From an uncultured Collinsella sp. (GTDB lineage Bacteria > Actinomycetota > Coriobacteriia > Coriobacteriales > Coriobacteriaceae): 64,000 bases of DNA. A program made the translations under genes and the position numbers. The DNA lies in contig CABUKS010000002.1 in NCBI GenBank assembly GCA_902492235.1, forward strand, positions 62,001 through 126,000, in the 5' to 3' direction. The notes below the pieces were generated by a model. That model was not told where the DNA came from. It worked only from the letters and a program-made list of their open reading frames with translations, and did no database searches. Positions 40,124 to 48,427 of this stretch are shown here, one piece after another (the first letter of the stretch is position 1; every line of letters starts with the position of its first letter).

Positions 40124-41306
40124 CGAGAAGCGCCTCCACTCCGGGCAGGGCCTTACCCTCGACGAGCTCCATGGAAGCGCCACCGCCGGTGGAGATCCAG
40201 CTCATCTTGTCGGCCAGGTTGAACTTGTTGACAGCTGCGACAGAGTCGCCACCACCGATGATCGAGGTGCAGTCGGCCTCGGCGACAGCCTCGGCGATAG
40301 CCTGGGTGCCATGAGCGAAGTTGTCGAACTCGAAGACGCCCATGGGGCCATTCCAGAACACGGTCTTGGCGCCCTTGACGGCCTCGGCGTAGAGCTCCTC
40401 GGTCTTGGGGCCGATGTCCATGCCCTCACGATCGTCGGGGATAGCGTCGGAAGCGACAACCTCGGGGACAGCATCCTCGCCAAAGTGATCGGCAACGCGG
40501 TTGTCGATGGGGAGCAGGATCTTGACGCCCTTCTCCTCGGCCTTCTTGAGCATCTCGCCGGCGCGCTCGACCCAGTCCTCTTCCTTGAGGGACTGACCGA
40601 CGGACAGGCCCTGAGCCAGGAAGAAGGTGTAGGCCATGCCGCCACCGATAATCAGGGTGTCAGCGGAGTCGATGAGGTGATCGAGAACGCCGATCTTGGA
40701 GGAAACCTTGGAACCGCCGACGATAGCGACGAAGGGGCGCTCGGGCTCGGCGAAGATGCCGGTCAGCGTGTCGACCTCCTTCTCAAGCAGGAAGCCAGCG
40801 ACGGCAGGCAGGTAAGCGGCGGGGCCCACGACGGAACCCTGGGCGCGGTGAGCGGTGCCGAAGGCATCGAGAACGAAGACGTCACCATAGGAAGCGAGCT
40901 TCTTGGCGATCTCGGGATCGTTCTTCTTCTCACGCTTATCGAAGCGGACGTTCTCGAGAACGAGAACCTTGCCCGGCTCGACGGCAGCGACAGCCTCGGC
41001 AGCCTTCTCGCCGTAAGTGTCGGCGACAAAGGCAACGTCGAGACCAGAGAGCTCGGCGAGCTTCTTGGCGACGGGCTCGAGGGACAGCTCGGGCTGGAAG
41101 CCGGTGCCATCGGGACGGCCGAGGTGGCTCATGAGGATGACGCGAGCGTTGTGCTCAACGAGATAGTTGATGGTGGGCAGGGCAGCCTTGATGCGGGTGG
41201 TGTCGCCAACGACGCCATCCTTGATAGGCACGTTGAAGTCAACGCGGACGAGAACGCGCTTGCCGTCGACATCGATGTCGCGGACGGTCTTCTTGGTAAA
41301 GGCCAT
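40116..41306 (-). CDS. pgk: Phosphoglycerate kinase
   Basis: 396 residues from ATG 41306. RVLVRVDFNVPIKDG, HLGRPDG, VLVLENVRFDKREKKNDPE, FVLDAFGTAHRAQGSVVG, KVSSKIGVLDHL, GGGMAYTFFLAQG and the C-terminal SIIGGGDSVAAVNKF and STGGGASMELVEG are all present. Transfers phosphate between 1,3-bisphosphoglycerate and ADP. Separated from gap by a strong terminator-like hairpin, so its expression may be partly independent. Confidence 0.97.
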   Translation of the reverse strand: MAFTKKTVRDIDVDGKRVLVRVDFNVPIKDGVVGDTTRIKAALPTINYLVEHNARVILMSHLGRPDGTGFQPELSLEPVAKKLAELSGLDVAFVADTYGEKAAEAVAAVEPGKVLVLENVRFDKREKKNDPEIAKKLASYGDVFVLDAFGTAHRAQGSVVGPAAYLPAVAGFLLEKEVDTLTGIFAEPERPFVAIVGGSKVSSKIGVLDHLIDSADTLIIGGGMAYTFFLAQGLSVGQSLKEEDWVERAGEMLKKAEEKGVKILLPIDNRVADHFGEDAVPEVVASDAIPDDREGMDIGPKTEELYAEAVKGAKTVFWNGPMGVFEFDNFAHGTQAIAEAVAEADCTSIIGGGDSVAAVNKFNLADKMSWISTGGGASMELVEGKALPGVEALLDA

Positions 41307-41360
41307 GTTTGCTTCTACCTTTCGTACGTGTCTGCCTTCCATTACGGCAGACGATTTCTT

Positions 41361-41407
41361 ATAAAAAGGACGCGACCCTAGGGTGTAAGCCCTATAAGGC
41401 CGCGCCC
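41361..41407 (-). terminator. Hairpin between gap and pgk
   Basis: On the minus strand GGGCGCG pairs with CGCGTCC and TAGGG with CCCTA, followed by TTTTTAT. Probably a partial terminator that raises gap relative to the other genes. Confidence 0.75.
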
Positions 41408-41446
41408 TTCTTTAGACGCTCAACGAGCTATTCGCTAAAAGCTAAA

Positions 41447-42472
41447 TTAAGCAACGAACTTCTCGAAGTACTTGATGGTGCGGACCATCTGAGAGGTGTA
41501 GGAGTTCTCGTTGTCGTACCAAGAGGTGACCTGAACGAGGGTCTGGCCGTTGCCGAGGTCAGAGCACATGGTCTGAGTGGCGTCGAAGATGGAGCCGTGG
41601 GTCTCGCCGACGATGTCGCGGGAGACAATCTGGTCCTCGTTGTAGGCGAAGGTCTCGGGGATGGTCTCGGCGTAGGCCTTCATGGCAGCGTTGACCTCGT
41701 CGACGGTGACCTTCTTGTCAACGACGGCGTAGAGGTTGGTCAGCGAGCCGGTCGGCGTCGGGACGCGCTGGGCGGCACCGATGAGCTTGCCGTTGAGCTC
41801 GGGGAGAACCAGGCCGATGGCCTTGGCAGCGCCCGTGGTGTTCGGGACGATGTTCTCGGAGCAGGCGCGGGAGCGACGGAAGTTGCCCTTGCGCTGCGGG
41901 CCGTCGAGCGGCATCTGGTCGCCGGTGAAGGCGTGGATGGTGGTCATGATGCCGGACACGATGGGAGCGAAGTCGTTCAGACCCTTGGCCATCGGGGCAA
42001 GGCAGTTGGTGGTGCAGGAAGCAGCGGAGATGATGTTGTCCTCAGCGGTCAGCGTCTCATGGTTGACGTTGTACACGATGGTGGGCAGATCGCTGCCGGC
42101 CGGAGCGGAGATGACGACCTTCTTGGCGCCAGCGTTGATGTGGGCCTGAGCCTTAGCCTTGCTGGTGTAGAAGCCGGTGCACTCGAGAACGACGTCGACG
42201 TCGAGGTCGCCCCAAGGCAGGTTGTTGGCGTCGGCCTCCTTGTAGATCTTGATCTCCTTGCCGTCAACGGTGATGGAATCCTCGCCAGCAACGACCTCGT
42301 GATCGCGAGCGTAGTTGCCCTGCGTGGAGTCGTACTTCAGCAGGTAAGCGAGCATATCGGGAGAGGTGAGGTCGTTGATAGCGACGATCTCGGAGCCCTC
42401 ATGACCGAACATCTGACGGAAAGCCAGACGACCGATGCGACCGAAGCCGTTAATAGCAACCTTTACTGCCAT
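41447..42472 (-). CDS. gap: Glyceraldehyde-3-phosphate dehydrogenase, type I
   Basis: 341 residues from ATG 42472 with AAAGGAGA upstream. [18 protein letters not shown] (NAD site), [23 protein letters not shown] (catalytic Cys), [27 protein letters not shown] and [16 protein letters not shown]. The insert [20 protein letters not shown] around residues 185-205 is longer than the common form and occurs in a branch of bacterial GapA proteins. Glycolytic, NAD-dependent. Confidence 0.96.
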   Translation of the reverse strand: MAVKVAINGFGRIGRLAFRQMFGHEGSEIVAINDLTSPDMLAYLLKYDSTQGNYARDHEVVAGEDSITVDGKEIKIYKEADANNLPWGDLDVDVVLECTGFYTSKAKAQAHINAGAKKVVISAPAGSDLPTIVYNVNHETLTAEDNIISAASCTTNCLAPMAKGLNDFAPIVSGIMTTIHAFTGDQMPLDGPQRKGNFRRSRACSENIVPNTTGAAKAIGLVLPELNGKLIGAAQRVPTPTGSLTNLYAVVDKKVTVDEVNAAMKAYAETIPETFAYNEDQIVSRDIVGETHGSIFDATQTMCSDLGNGQTLVQVTSWYDNENSYTSQMVRTIKYFEKFVA

Positions 42473-42545
42473 TGTGTCTCCTTTCGTAAGGCCCCCGCGA
42501 GCTACAGCGCCCGCCGTTGAGGCCCACAAACTAACCACTCGCCTA

Positions 42546-42621
42546 ATATACCTTTTTTTTGACTTGAATTTCACGAGAATGCTCGAAATTGAAAATCAAA
42601 TTTACGTTAAAACGTTTTAAA
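42546..42621 (-). promoter_or_regulatory. gap promoter region with AACGTT palindrome
   Basis: Minus-strand TATATT at 42546-42551; upstream is a long A/T-rich stretch with the 14-base palindrome TTAAAACGTTTTAA (42608-42621), which has the form of a LacI/CcpA-type operator. The -35 is not clear. Confidence 0.45.
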
Positions 42622-42665
42622 GAATAAAATAGCAGCTAAATCCGTATATAAGTCGATACTTCAAA

Positions 42666-43595
42666 CTACTTGTTTGCTTCAATGAGCTTTTCAAGCCTCA
42701 AAACGCGATGGTACAGGGCAGACTTCGACAAGGGAGGGTCAGCCATCTCGCCCAGATCGCGCAGCGACAGATCGGGATAGCGCTCGCGCAGGTCGCAAAA
42801 GACTGCCAAGGCGTCCGGAAGCGTGTCGCGCAAACCCCGCTGTTCGAGCTCATCGATCAACGCAAGCTGATGCTGGGCGGCACCCGCACTTCTGGTCTGA
42901 TTGGCCAGTTCGGCATTCACGCGACGGTTTACGTCGTTCTTAACCAATTTGACCGCGCGCGCCTCCTCAATCTCGGCAACGCTGCGCTTGGCACCAATCA
43001 GCTTTAGGAGCTGCTCGATCTCCTCGGCGCTCTTAATGTAGACAGCAAAGGATCCGCGCCGCGCGTTAACGCGCGCATGGACCCCAATCTGCTTCAATAG
43101 ATCGCAAAGTCCCCGAGCATACTGCTCGCCCTGCACCGCGATCTCCAAATGAAAGTCGCCGCGGGGATCGGCCACGAAACCGCCGGCGATGAGCGCGCCG
43201 CGGATGTAGGCAAGCCTGCAGCAGGGACGGGCAACGGTGTGCCGGGGAACACCAGCGACGAGCCCTCCCCTGCGGTCGAGAATGCCCAGCAGCACCAGAG
43301 CCTTGTCCAGGTCGGGCTGATCGGGCAGGGTAATGAGATAGTTACGGACCTTATGCAAGACCGATTTACGAACGGTGAATTCCGTTTTGAGCTTAAGGAT
43401 GCGATGCGTCAGCGTGATCATCGTGCGCGCGACGGCACCCGTCTCGGTCGCGACCGTCAAACGATACCGCCCGGAGCCGGCCAGCGAAAGTGTACCGCTC
43501 ACACGCGTCAGGGCGGCAAGCGTCGACAAATCGCAGTATTCACATTCGGGTTCGCAGCGCGCGAGCTCGTCACGCACCTCGGCGGTAAACGACAT
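42666..43595 (-). CDS. whiA: DNA-binding protein WhiA
   Basis: 309 residues from ATG 43595. The LAGLIDADG-like N-terminal domain (SFTAEVRDELARCEPECEYCDLSTLAALTRVSGTL, and later CCRLAYIRGALIAGGFVADP) is followed by a helix-turn-helix (about 220-300: RVNAELANQTRSAGAAQHQL, LSLRDLGEMADPPLSKSALYHRVLRL). Known from Streptomyces as a sporulation regulator and from non-sporulating Gram-positives as a cell-division and chromosome-organisation factor. Follows rapZ closely. Confidence 0.96.
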   Translation of the reverse strand: MSFTAEVRDELARCEPECEYCDLSTLAALTRVSGTLSLAGSGRYRLTVATETGAVARTMITLTHRILKLKTEFTVRKSVLHKVRNYLITLPDQPDLDKALVLLGILDRRGGLVAGVPRHTVARPCCRLAYIRGALIAGGFVADPRGDFHLEIAVQGEQYARGLCDLLKQIGVHARVNARRGSFAVYIKSAEEIEQLLKLIGAKRSVAEIEEARAVKLVKNDVNRRVNAELANQTRSAGAAQHQLALIDELEQRGLRDTLPDALAVFCDLRERYPDLSLRDLGEMADPPLSKSALYHRVLRLEKLIEANK

Positions 43596-43601
43596 GCAGG
43601 C

Positions 43602-44522
43602 CTATGCTTTCGTGTTGGCGCGCGACAGGTCGCGATGGGAAATGCTCACATGATATTGGGCACCTTCTAAATAACGTGCCGTGGCCTCGGCGATGGCAAC
43701 GCTGCGGTGTTGACCGCCCGTGCAGCCGATGGCAATAGAAAGCTGTGGCTTGCCCTCCGCGATATAGCCGGGCATGACCGTATCGAGCAGCTGCGTCCAG
43801 GCCTTCCAGAACTCCTGGGTCTTGGGATGGTCCAGAACAAAGTCGGAGACTTTCTTATCGAGACCGGTCATGGTGCGCATCTCGGGATCGTAGAACGGAT
43901 TGGGCAGGAAGCGGACGTCGATCATAATGTCCGCCTCGACGGGCATGCCGTGCTTAAAGCCAAACGAGAACACGTGAACGTCCATGAGCTGCTGGTCGGA
44001 CAGCTCGGAGAACGCCATGCGCAATTTGTTGCGCAGGGCAGAGGTGCGCAGGCGGCTCGTGTCGATGATCATATCGGCTCGATCGCGCACGCCCTGCAGC
44101 TGCAGGCGCTCGCGCTGAATCGCATCGGCCGTAGTCTCCCCCGGCTTGGCAATGGGGTGGCGGCGGCGGTTTTCGCTATAACGACGGATCAGCACCTCGT
44201 CAGAGGCCTCGAGAAACACGATGTCACAGCTCATCTCGCGCTCCTCGAGTGCGGCAACGGCATCGAGCAGCTCATCGAACAAGCCCTGGCTGCGCAGGTC
44301 GCAGGTGACGGCAAGATGCCTGCCCACGCCCGTATTGATGCCGACGAGTTCGGCAAGCTGGGCGATCAGACGCGGAGGCAAGTTGTCGATGCAAAAGTAG
44401 CCCATGTCCTCGAACACATGCATGGCCTGCGTTCGGCCCGATCCGGACATTCCGGTGATGATGACGATATCGGGGATGCGCTCCGAGCGCTCCGCCGCAT
44501 CCATGGCATCTCCCTTTTGCAT
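43602..44522 (-). CDS. rapZ: RNase adapter protein RapZ
   Basis: 306 residues from ATG 44522 with a perfect AGGAGG five bases upstream; an internal ATG six codons later is weaker. P-loop IITGMSGSGRTQAMHVFEDMGYFCIDNLPP, then FLEASDEVLIRRYSENRRRHP, and the C-terminal half with FGFKHGMPVEADIMIDVRFLPNPFY and GCTGGQHRSVAIAE. Nucleotide-binding adaptor. The gluconeogenesis factor gene yvcK, which usually lies between rapZ and whiA, is missing here. Confidence 0.95.
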   Translation of the reverse strand: MQKGDAMDAAERSERIPDIVIITGMSGSGRTQAMHVFEDMGYFCIDNLPPRLIAQLAELVGINTGVGRHLAVTCDLRSQGLFDELLDAVAALEEREMSCDIVFLEASDEVLIRRYSENRRRHPIAKPGETTADAIQRERLQLQGVRDRADMIIDTSRLRTSALRNKLRMAFSELSDQQLMDVHVFSFGFKHGMPVEADIMIDVRFLPNPFYDPEMRTMTGLDKKVSDFVLDHPKTQEFWKAWTQLLDTVMPGYIAEGKPQLSIAIGCTGGQHRSVAIAEATARYLEGAQYHVSISHRDLSRANTKA

Positions 44523-44532
44523 GTGTGCCTCC

Positions 44533-44570
44533 TAAAACAAGCGCGGGACCCGGCCAGCGGATCCCGCGCG
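44533..44570 (-). terminator. Terminator abutting the rapZ ribosome site
   Basis: GCGCGGGATCC / GGGTCCCGCGC stem with a seven-base loop followed by TTGTTTT and then the AGGAGG of rapZ. It would end the sialic-acid transcript just before rapZ. Confidence 0.88.
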
Positions 44571-44620
44571 ATCAATTGCCTTTATTGAGTATACCGCCCC
44601 AAGCGGATACGAGACCTGTC

Positions 44621-45307
44621 TTACGCCTCAAGCGCAGCCTTGAACCAACTTGTAATACTCGTGGGGTGCGTGATGGCGGTGCCGACGACAACGGCCCAGG
44701 CGCCCGCATCAATCGCGGCGCGGGCCTCCTCGGGCGCGTGCACGCGGCCCTCGCAGATGATGGGAAGACCGGGGAATTCCTCGGTCGCCTGACGCAGAAG
44801 CGGCAGATCGGGGCCATCGGCCATGGTGCAGTCGATAGCGGCAACACCATGAGAAAGCGTGGTGGACACCAGGTCGAAGCCCATGTCGACAGCACGACGA
44901 ATATCCTCGATGGTGGCACAGTCGGCCATCAGGAGCACGCCCTCCTCGTGCAGCGGACGGAAGGTGTCCTCGACGGTCTTGCCATCGGGACGCGGGCGAT
45001 CGGTGGCGTCAATCGCCACGATATCGGCACCGGCGGCAACGCAGGCGCGAGCGTGGCGCAGCGTCGGCGTGATGTAGACGCCCTCGTGCCCATCCTTCCA
45101 CAAGCCGATGACGGGGACCTCACAGCGGCCCTTAATGGCGGCGATGTCGGCAAGGCCCTGGCAGCGAATGGCGGCGGCGCCGCCGAGCTCGCAAGCGCGA
45201 GACATTTGAGCCATGGTCTCGGGCGTGCGAAGCGGCTCGCCCATATACGCCTGAACGCTCACGACGAGCTTGCCCTTCAGGGATTGAATCAAAGGATCGA
45301 CGGTCAT
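44621..45307 (-). CDS. nanE: N-acetylmannosamine-6-phosphate 2-epimerase
   Basis: 228 residues, ATG 45307. NanE TIM barrel: LKGKLVVSVQAYMGEPLRTPE, GAAAIRCQGLADIAAIK, VPVIGLWKDGHEGVYITPTL, ADIVAIDATDRPRPDG, LLMADCATIEDIRRA, ICEGRVHAPEEARAAIDAGA, VVVGTAITHP. Converts ManNAc-6-P to GlcNAc-6-P. Last gene of the sialic acid operon; a palindrome separates it from nanK. Confidence 0.95.
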   Translation of the reverse strand: MTVDPLIQSLKGKLVVSVQAYMGEPLRTPETMAQMSRACELGGAAAIRCQGLADIAAIKGRCEVPVIGLWKDGHEGVYITPTLRHARACVAAGADIVAIDATDRPRPDGKTVEDTFRPLHEEGVLLMADCATIEDIRRAVDMGFDLVSTTLSHGVAAIDCTMADGPDLPLLRQATEEFPGLPIICEGRVHAPEEARAAIDAGAWAVVVGTAITHPTSITSWFKAALEA

Positions 45308-45332
45308 GTTCGACTCAACCTTTCTTAAAACA

Positions 45333-45430
45333 GCCTTCTGAGACACCGCACCTTGACGTTCAAACCGTCGCTCACGTACCGAAGTACGCTTCGCTCCTCT
45401 TTCACGTCAATCTGCGGCACCTCAGAAGGC
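45333..45430. repeat. 98-nt palindromic element H
   Basis: Outer arms 45333-45359 and 45404-45430 (27 bases, 22 matching; GCCTTCTGAG and ACGTCAA ends perfect), with an inner CGTAC-CGAA-GTACG hairpin and the sequence GCTCACGTACCGAAGTACGC. Lies between nanK and nanE. Confidence 0.75.
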
Positions 45431-45447
45431 GCACTTGGTAGTTATGT

Positions 45448-46413
45448 TTACTTCAACGATGCAAGAAGGTGTTCGGCGGCACCGATGAGCGGAGCATCGC
45501 CCTCCAGAGAACCGATGAGGATCGGCGTGTCCTGAAGCGGATCGAGCGCCTGGCTGGCATAGCCCTCGTGCACCGAATCCTTCCACGTCTGTGAACGCCA
45601 ATCGGGACCTTGGTGAATCACGCCGCCCGAAAGCACGATGACCTCAGGGTCCAGGATGTTAGCGAGCGAGCCCAAGCTGGCACCCAGCGCAAAGCCGGCG
45701 TCATGGATGACCTCGGTCGCCTTTGCGTCGCCCGCACGGCACAGGTCGTTCACATCGCGACCGACCGAAGGACGGCTGGGGTCGACGCGACCAAAGCGCT
45801 CATCGTACATACGACCAATGGAAGTGCCCGAAGCAACCGACTCAAGATGGCCAGAACGTCCGCAGGCGCAGGGAATGCCAGCGGCAGCCGAGCACTCGAT
45901 GTGGCCCATATGACCAGCAGCACCATGGAAGCCCTGCATTACGCGGCCGTTCTCGACATATGCGCCGCCGATGCCCGTACCGATGCCCAGACACAAGACG
46001 GAGAACTTGCCCTTGCCGACGCCCCAGTGGGCCTCGCCCAGAGCATGAGCCTGCACGTCGCCCACCACGGCAACGGGAAGACCAAGGTCCTCGCGCAGAC
46101 GCGGCCCCAACTGAACGCCGGACCAGCCGGGCATGATCTCGTTGGCATACGCGATGGCGCCCGTCTTGGGATCGACGACACCGGCGGCACCGATACCGAC
46201 ACCGAGGACCTCGACATCGGGATTCGCCTCGAGAGCAGCTTTGATGGACGCCTCGATACGCTGGAAGACGGCCTCGCCGCCCTCCTGGGCCTCAGTAGGA
46301 ACCTCGGCCTCAAAAACGGGATGGGGCACGCTGCCGTCAGCCGGGTACTCCATGATGGCGGTCGCGATCTTAGTTCCGCCGATATCGACAGAGCAGACGT
46401 ACTTGTTCTCCAT
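45448..46413 (-). CDS. nanK: ROK-family N-acetylmannosamine kinase
   Basis: 321 residues, ATG 46413 with GAAGGAG. ROK kinase: VDIGGTKIATAIM (phosphate loop), GIGAAGVVDPKTG, VVGDVQAHALGEAHWGVG, LCLGIGTGIGGAYV, GHMGHIECSAAAGIPCACGRSGHLESVASG (zinc-binding CxCGxxGxxE). The sugar pocket cannot distinguish ManNAc from glucose by eye; context with nanA and nanE makes ManNAc the likely substrate. Confidence 0.88.
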   Translation of the reverse strand: MENKYVCSVDIGGTKIATAIMEYPADGSVPHPVFEAEVPTEAQEGGEAVFQRIEASIKAALEANPDVEVLGVGIGAAGVVDPKTGAIAYANEIMPGWSGVQLGPRLREDLGLPVAVVGDVQAHALGEAHWGVGKGKFSVLCLGIGTGIGGAYVENGRVMQGFHGAAGHMGHIECSAAAGIPCACGRSGHLESVASGTSIGRMYDERFGRVDPSRPSVGRDVNDLCRAGDAKATEVIHDAGFALGASLGSLANILDPEVIVLSGGVIHQGPDWRSQTWKDSVHEGYASQALDPLQDTPILIGSLEGDAPLIGAAEHLLASLK

Positions 46414-46514
46414 GTCGCTCTCCTTCGGAGATAAAAAACAACTACAGGAAATGCGCCGTCAGGCTAGCCGTCACAGCGCGGTAAAGGTTTTCCAGGTGCC
46501 CGAAATCGCCTAGA

Positions 46515-46556
46515 AACCGTGTGGCCATTGACCTAATGGGTCATGGCCGCACGGTT
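46515..46556 (-). terminator. Hairpin between nanA and nanK
   Basis: AACCGTGCGGCCATGACC / GGTCAATGGCCACACGGTT stem (a few mismatches) with a short loop; weak T run. A likely partial terminator or processing site. Confidence 0.6.
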
Positions 46557-46586
46557 GAACGGCAAGGTCGGGTGCCCGGGGAAGCT

Positions 46587-47507
46587 TTACAGGAGACCGT
46601 TGTCCTGGAGGACCTTCTTAATCGCCTCGACGTTCTCGCCGGTCATGGCCTTCACCGGGCGAGGCATGGTCGGGCTGTCGAAGATGCCCATGAGGTTCAT
46701 AGCGGTCTTGAAGGCGCCAACGCCACCGGCATAGCCCTGGACGCCCGAGGTGACATCCCAGATGTGGGAGATCTCGTTGAGGCGATCCTGCTCGGCCTTG
46801 ACGGTAGCCCAGTCGCCGGCCTGAGCGGCCTTCCACTGGCGCACGTAGCCCTCGGGCTCAACGTTGGCGAGACCCGGGACGGAACCGTCGGCGCCACCGA
46901 GGTAAGCGCCGTCGACAACAACCTCGTGACCGGTGAGGATGCTCATCGGATGACCGTTCTTCTCGTTCTCCTGAACGAGGTAGCGGAACGAGATATCATC
47001 GCCCGAGGAATCCTTGACGCCGGCCAGGACGCCCTCGGCGCCGAGCTTAGCAAGGAGCTTCCAGGGGAGCTTGGTGTGGACGCACACGGGGATGTCGTAG
47101 GCGAAGATAGGCAGGTCGAGCTCCTCGTGAAGGATGCGGAAGTGCTCCTCGACCTCGGTCATGCCCTGCAGGGCATAGAACGGGCAGGTGGCGACAAGCG
47201 CGTCGGCACCCAGCTCCTGAGCGACCTTACCGTGCTCGATCATGCGCTCGGTCTCGGTGTCGATGATGCCGACCAGAACAGGCACACGGTGATCAACGAT
47301 GCGCACGGCCTCGGCGACAATCTGGCGACGGCGCTCGTCGGTGGAAAAGACGACCTCGCCCGAGGATCCCAGGAAGAACAGGCCATCGACGCCGGCATCG
47401 ATCATACGGTTGATGCTGCGCTCAAAGGAGGCAACATCGAGCTGATGGTCTTCGGTATCGGGAACAACGACGGGAGGGATAACGCCGGTGAATTTCTGAG
47501 TTGCCAC
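46587..47507 (-). CDS. nanA: N-acetylneuraminate lyase (DHDPS/NAL family)
   Basis: 306 residues from a GTG at 47507, six bases after AAGGAG. Class I aldolase barrel: TGVIPPVVVPDTEDHQLD, GLFFLGSSGEVVFSTDER (GxxGE), FAYDIPVCVHTKLP (catalytic Tyr) and GVLAGVKDSSGDDISF (Schiff-base Lys). The family also contains dihydrodipicolinate synthases and KDG aldolases; neighbours nanK and nanE support splitting sialic acid to ManNAc and pyruvate. Confidence 0.85.
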   Translation of the reverse strand: MATQKFTGVIPPVVVPDTEDHQLDVASFERSINRMIDAGVDGLFFLGSSGEVVFSTDERRRQIVAEAVRIVDHRVPVLVGIIDTETERMIEHGKVAQELGADALVATCPFYALQGMTEVEEHFRILHEELDLPIFAYDIPVCVHTKLPWKLLAKLGAEGVLAGVKDSSGDDISFRYLVQENEKNGHPMSILTGHEVVVDGAYLGGADGSVPGLANVEPEGYVRQWKAAQAGDWATVKAEQDRLNEISHIWDVTSGVQGYAGGVGAFKTAMNLMGIFDSPTMPRPVKAMTGENVEAIKKVLQDNGLL

Positions 47508-47575
47508 AAGAATCTCCTTAGTTGTCTGGCAGGCGGCCCTATGCCACCCACTCTTGTTGGCAGTGTCCAGGCCGT

Positions 47576-48427
47576 CTAGGCCAAAGAACACGGGTAGAAC
47601 GTTTGGTTAAAAAAGTCGACGACTTCGTTTTCGAACGCATTGATGCGCTCGTGAGCGTATTTGGCATAGATGATATGCCTCCGGTCACACTCAAGACCGT
47701 TGAATACGGCGAACTGGCCCTTGGGGTCGCTCACGGCATCCATGAGCGATGTGCCCATGAGCACCGATCCGCACACCCGAGACGACAGAGCCTCAAGGCC
47801 ACCGGGGATTGGATTGGCAACCGCCGTGCAGGCAAGGCCCCGCTCGTCCAGAGCGGAAACCGCCAGCGCGACGCTGCCGCCAAGGCCCTCGCCCCACGCA
47901 AAAATGCGATCGGGGTCCACGCCATCAAGATTGCGCGCGACCTTCGCCAACGCGCAGCCCCAACGGACGCGCTCGACAAAAGCGGGCGAAGCAATTCCCC
48001 GCTGCAGGTCGTCCGCACCAGCAACATCATCATCCAGTGCAAGCACGGCATATCCCATGGCGGCAAATCTCGTCATGTGATGCCAGCCGCGCACAGGCCG
48101 ATCGATGTCGTGGAACATCAGGCACAGCGGCACGCGCTCAGATACTCGGGCACGACCAACAGGCTCAATCAAACGAGCGTGGACCGCATCGTCACCGAGT
48201 TCAAAGGAAACCTCCGAGTAACGGGCGCAGGGGTTAACAAAGTCAATCGCCGTAATGGCCAGGCCTTGAATCTCAAGATTCGAAGCGCATGTCCCTAAAT
48301 CAGAAACATCTGCTTGGACATCACCGTGCCAGTCTCGATATTCTGCGAGCCTTGACGAAACCGTTCCAGCAATCCCCGCAAGCTCGGGGACAATCAGCTC
48401 ATCGACATTGCTCTCGCACTTAGACAT
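47576..48427 (-). CDS. CE7-like esterase paralogue lacking the nucleophilic Ser
   Basis: 283 residues; overlaps the end of the upstream esterase by eight bases. Alpha/beta hydrolase related to that neighbour (VDPDRIFAWGEGLGGSVALAVS against IDLTRVYVNGASQGGGLGIATC), but the nucleophile Ser of GASQGG is replaced: the motif reads GEGLGG, with Gly at the Ser position. The Asp (LMDAVSDP) and the His (YAHERI) positions are kept. Probably not a normal esterase; could be a regulatory or binding partner of its neighbour. No signal peptide. Confidence 0.78.
   Translation of the reverse strand: MSKCESNVDELIVPELAGIAGTVSSRLAEYRDWHGDVQADVSDLGTCASNLEIQGLAITAIDFVNPCARYSEVSFELGDDAVHARLIEPVGRARVSERVPLCLMFHDIDRPVRGWHHMTRFAAMGYAVLALDDDVAGADDLQRGIASPAFVERVRWGCALAKVARNLDGVDPDRIFAWGEGLGGSVALAVSALDERGLACTAVANPIPGGLEALSSRVCGSVLMGTSLMDAVSDPKGQFAVFNGLECDRRHIIYAKYAHERINAFENEVVDFFNQTFYPCSLA

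Noticed and set aside
46587..47507. Dihydrodipicolinate synthase (dapA) instead of nanA
   Set aside because: The fold fits both, but nanK and nanE neighbours and the absence of lysine genes favour a sialate lyase.
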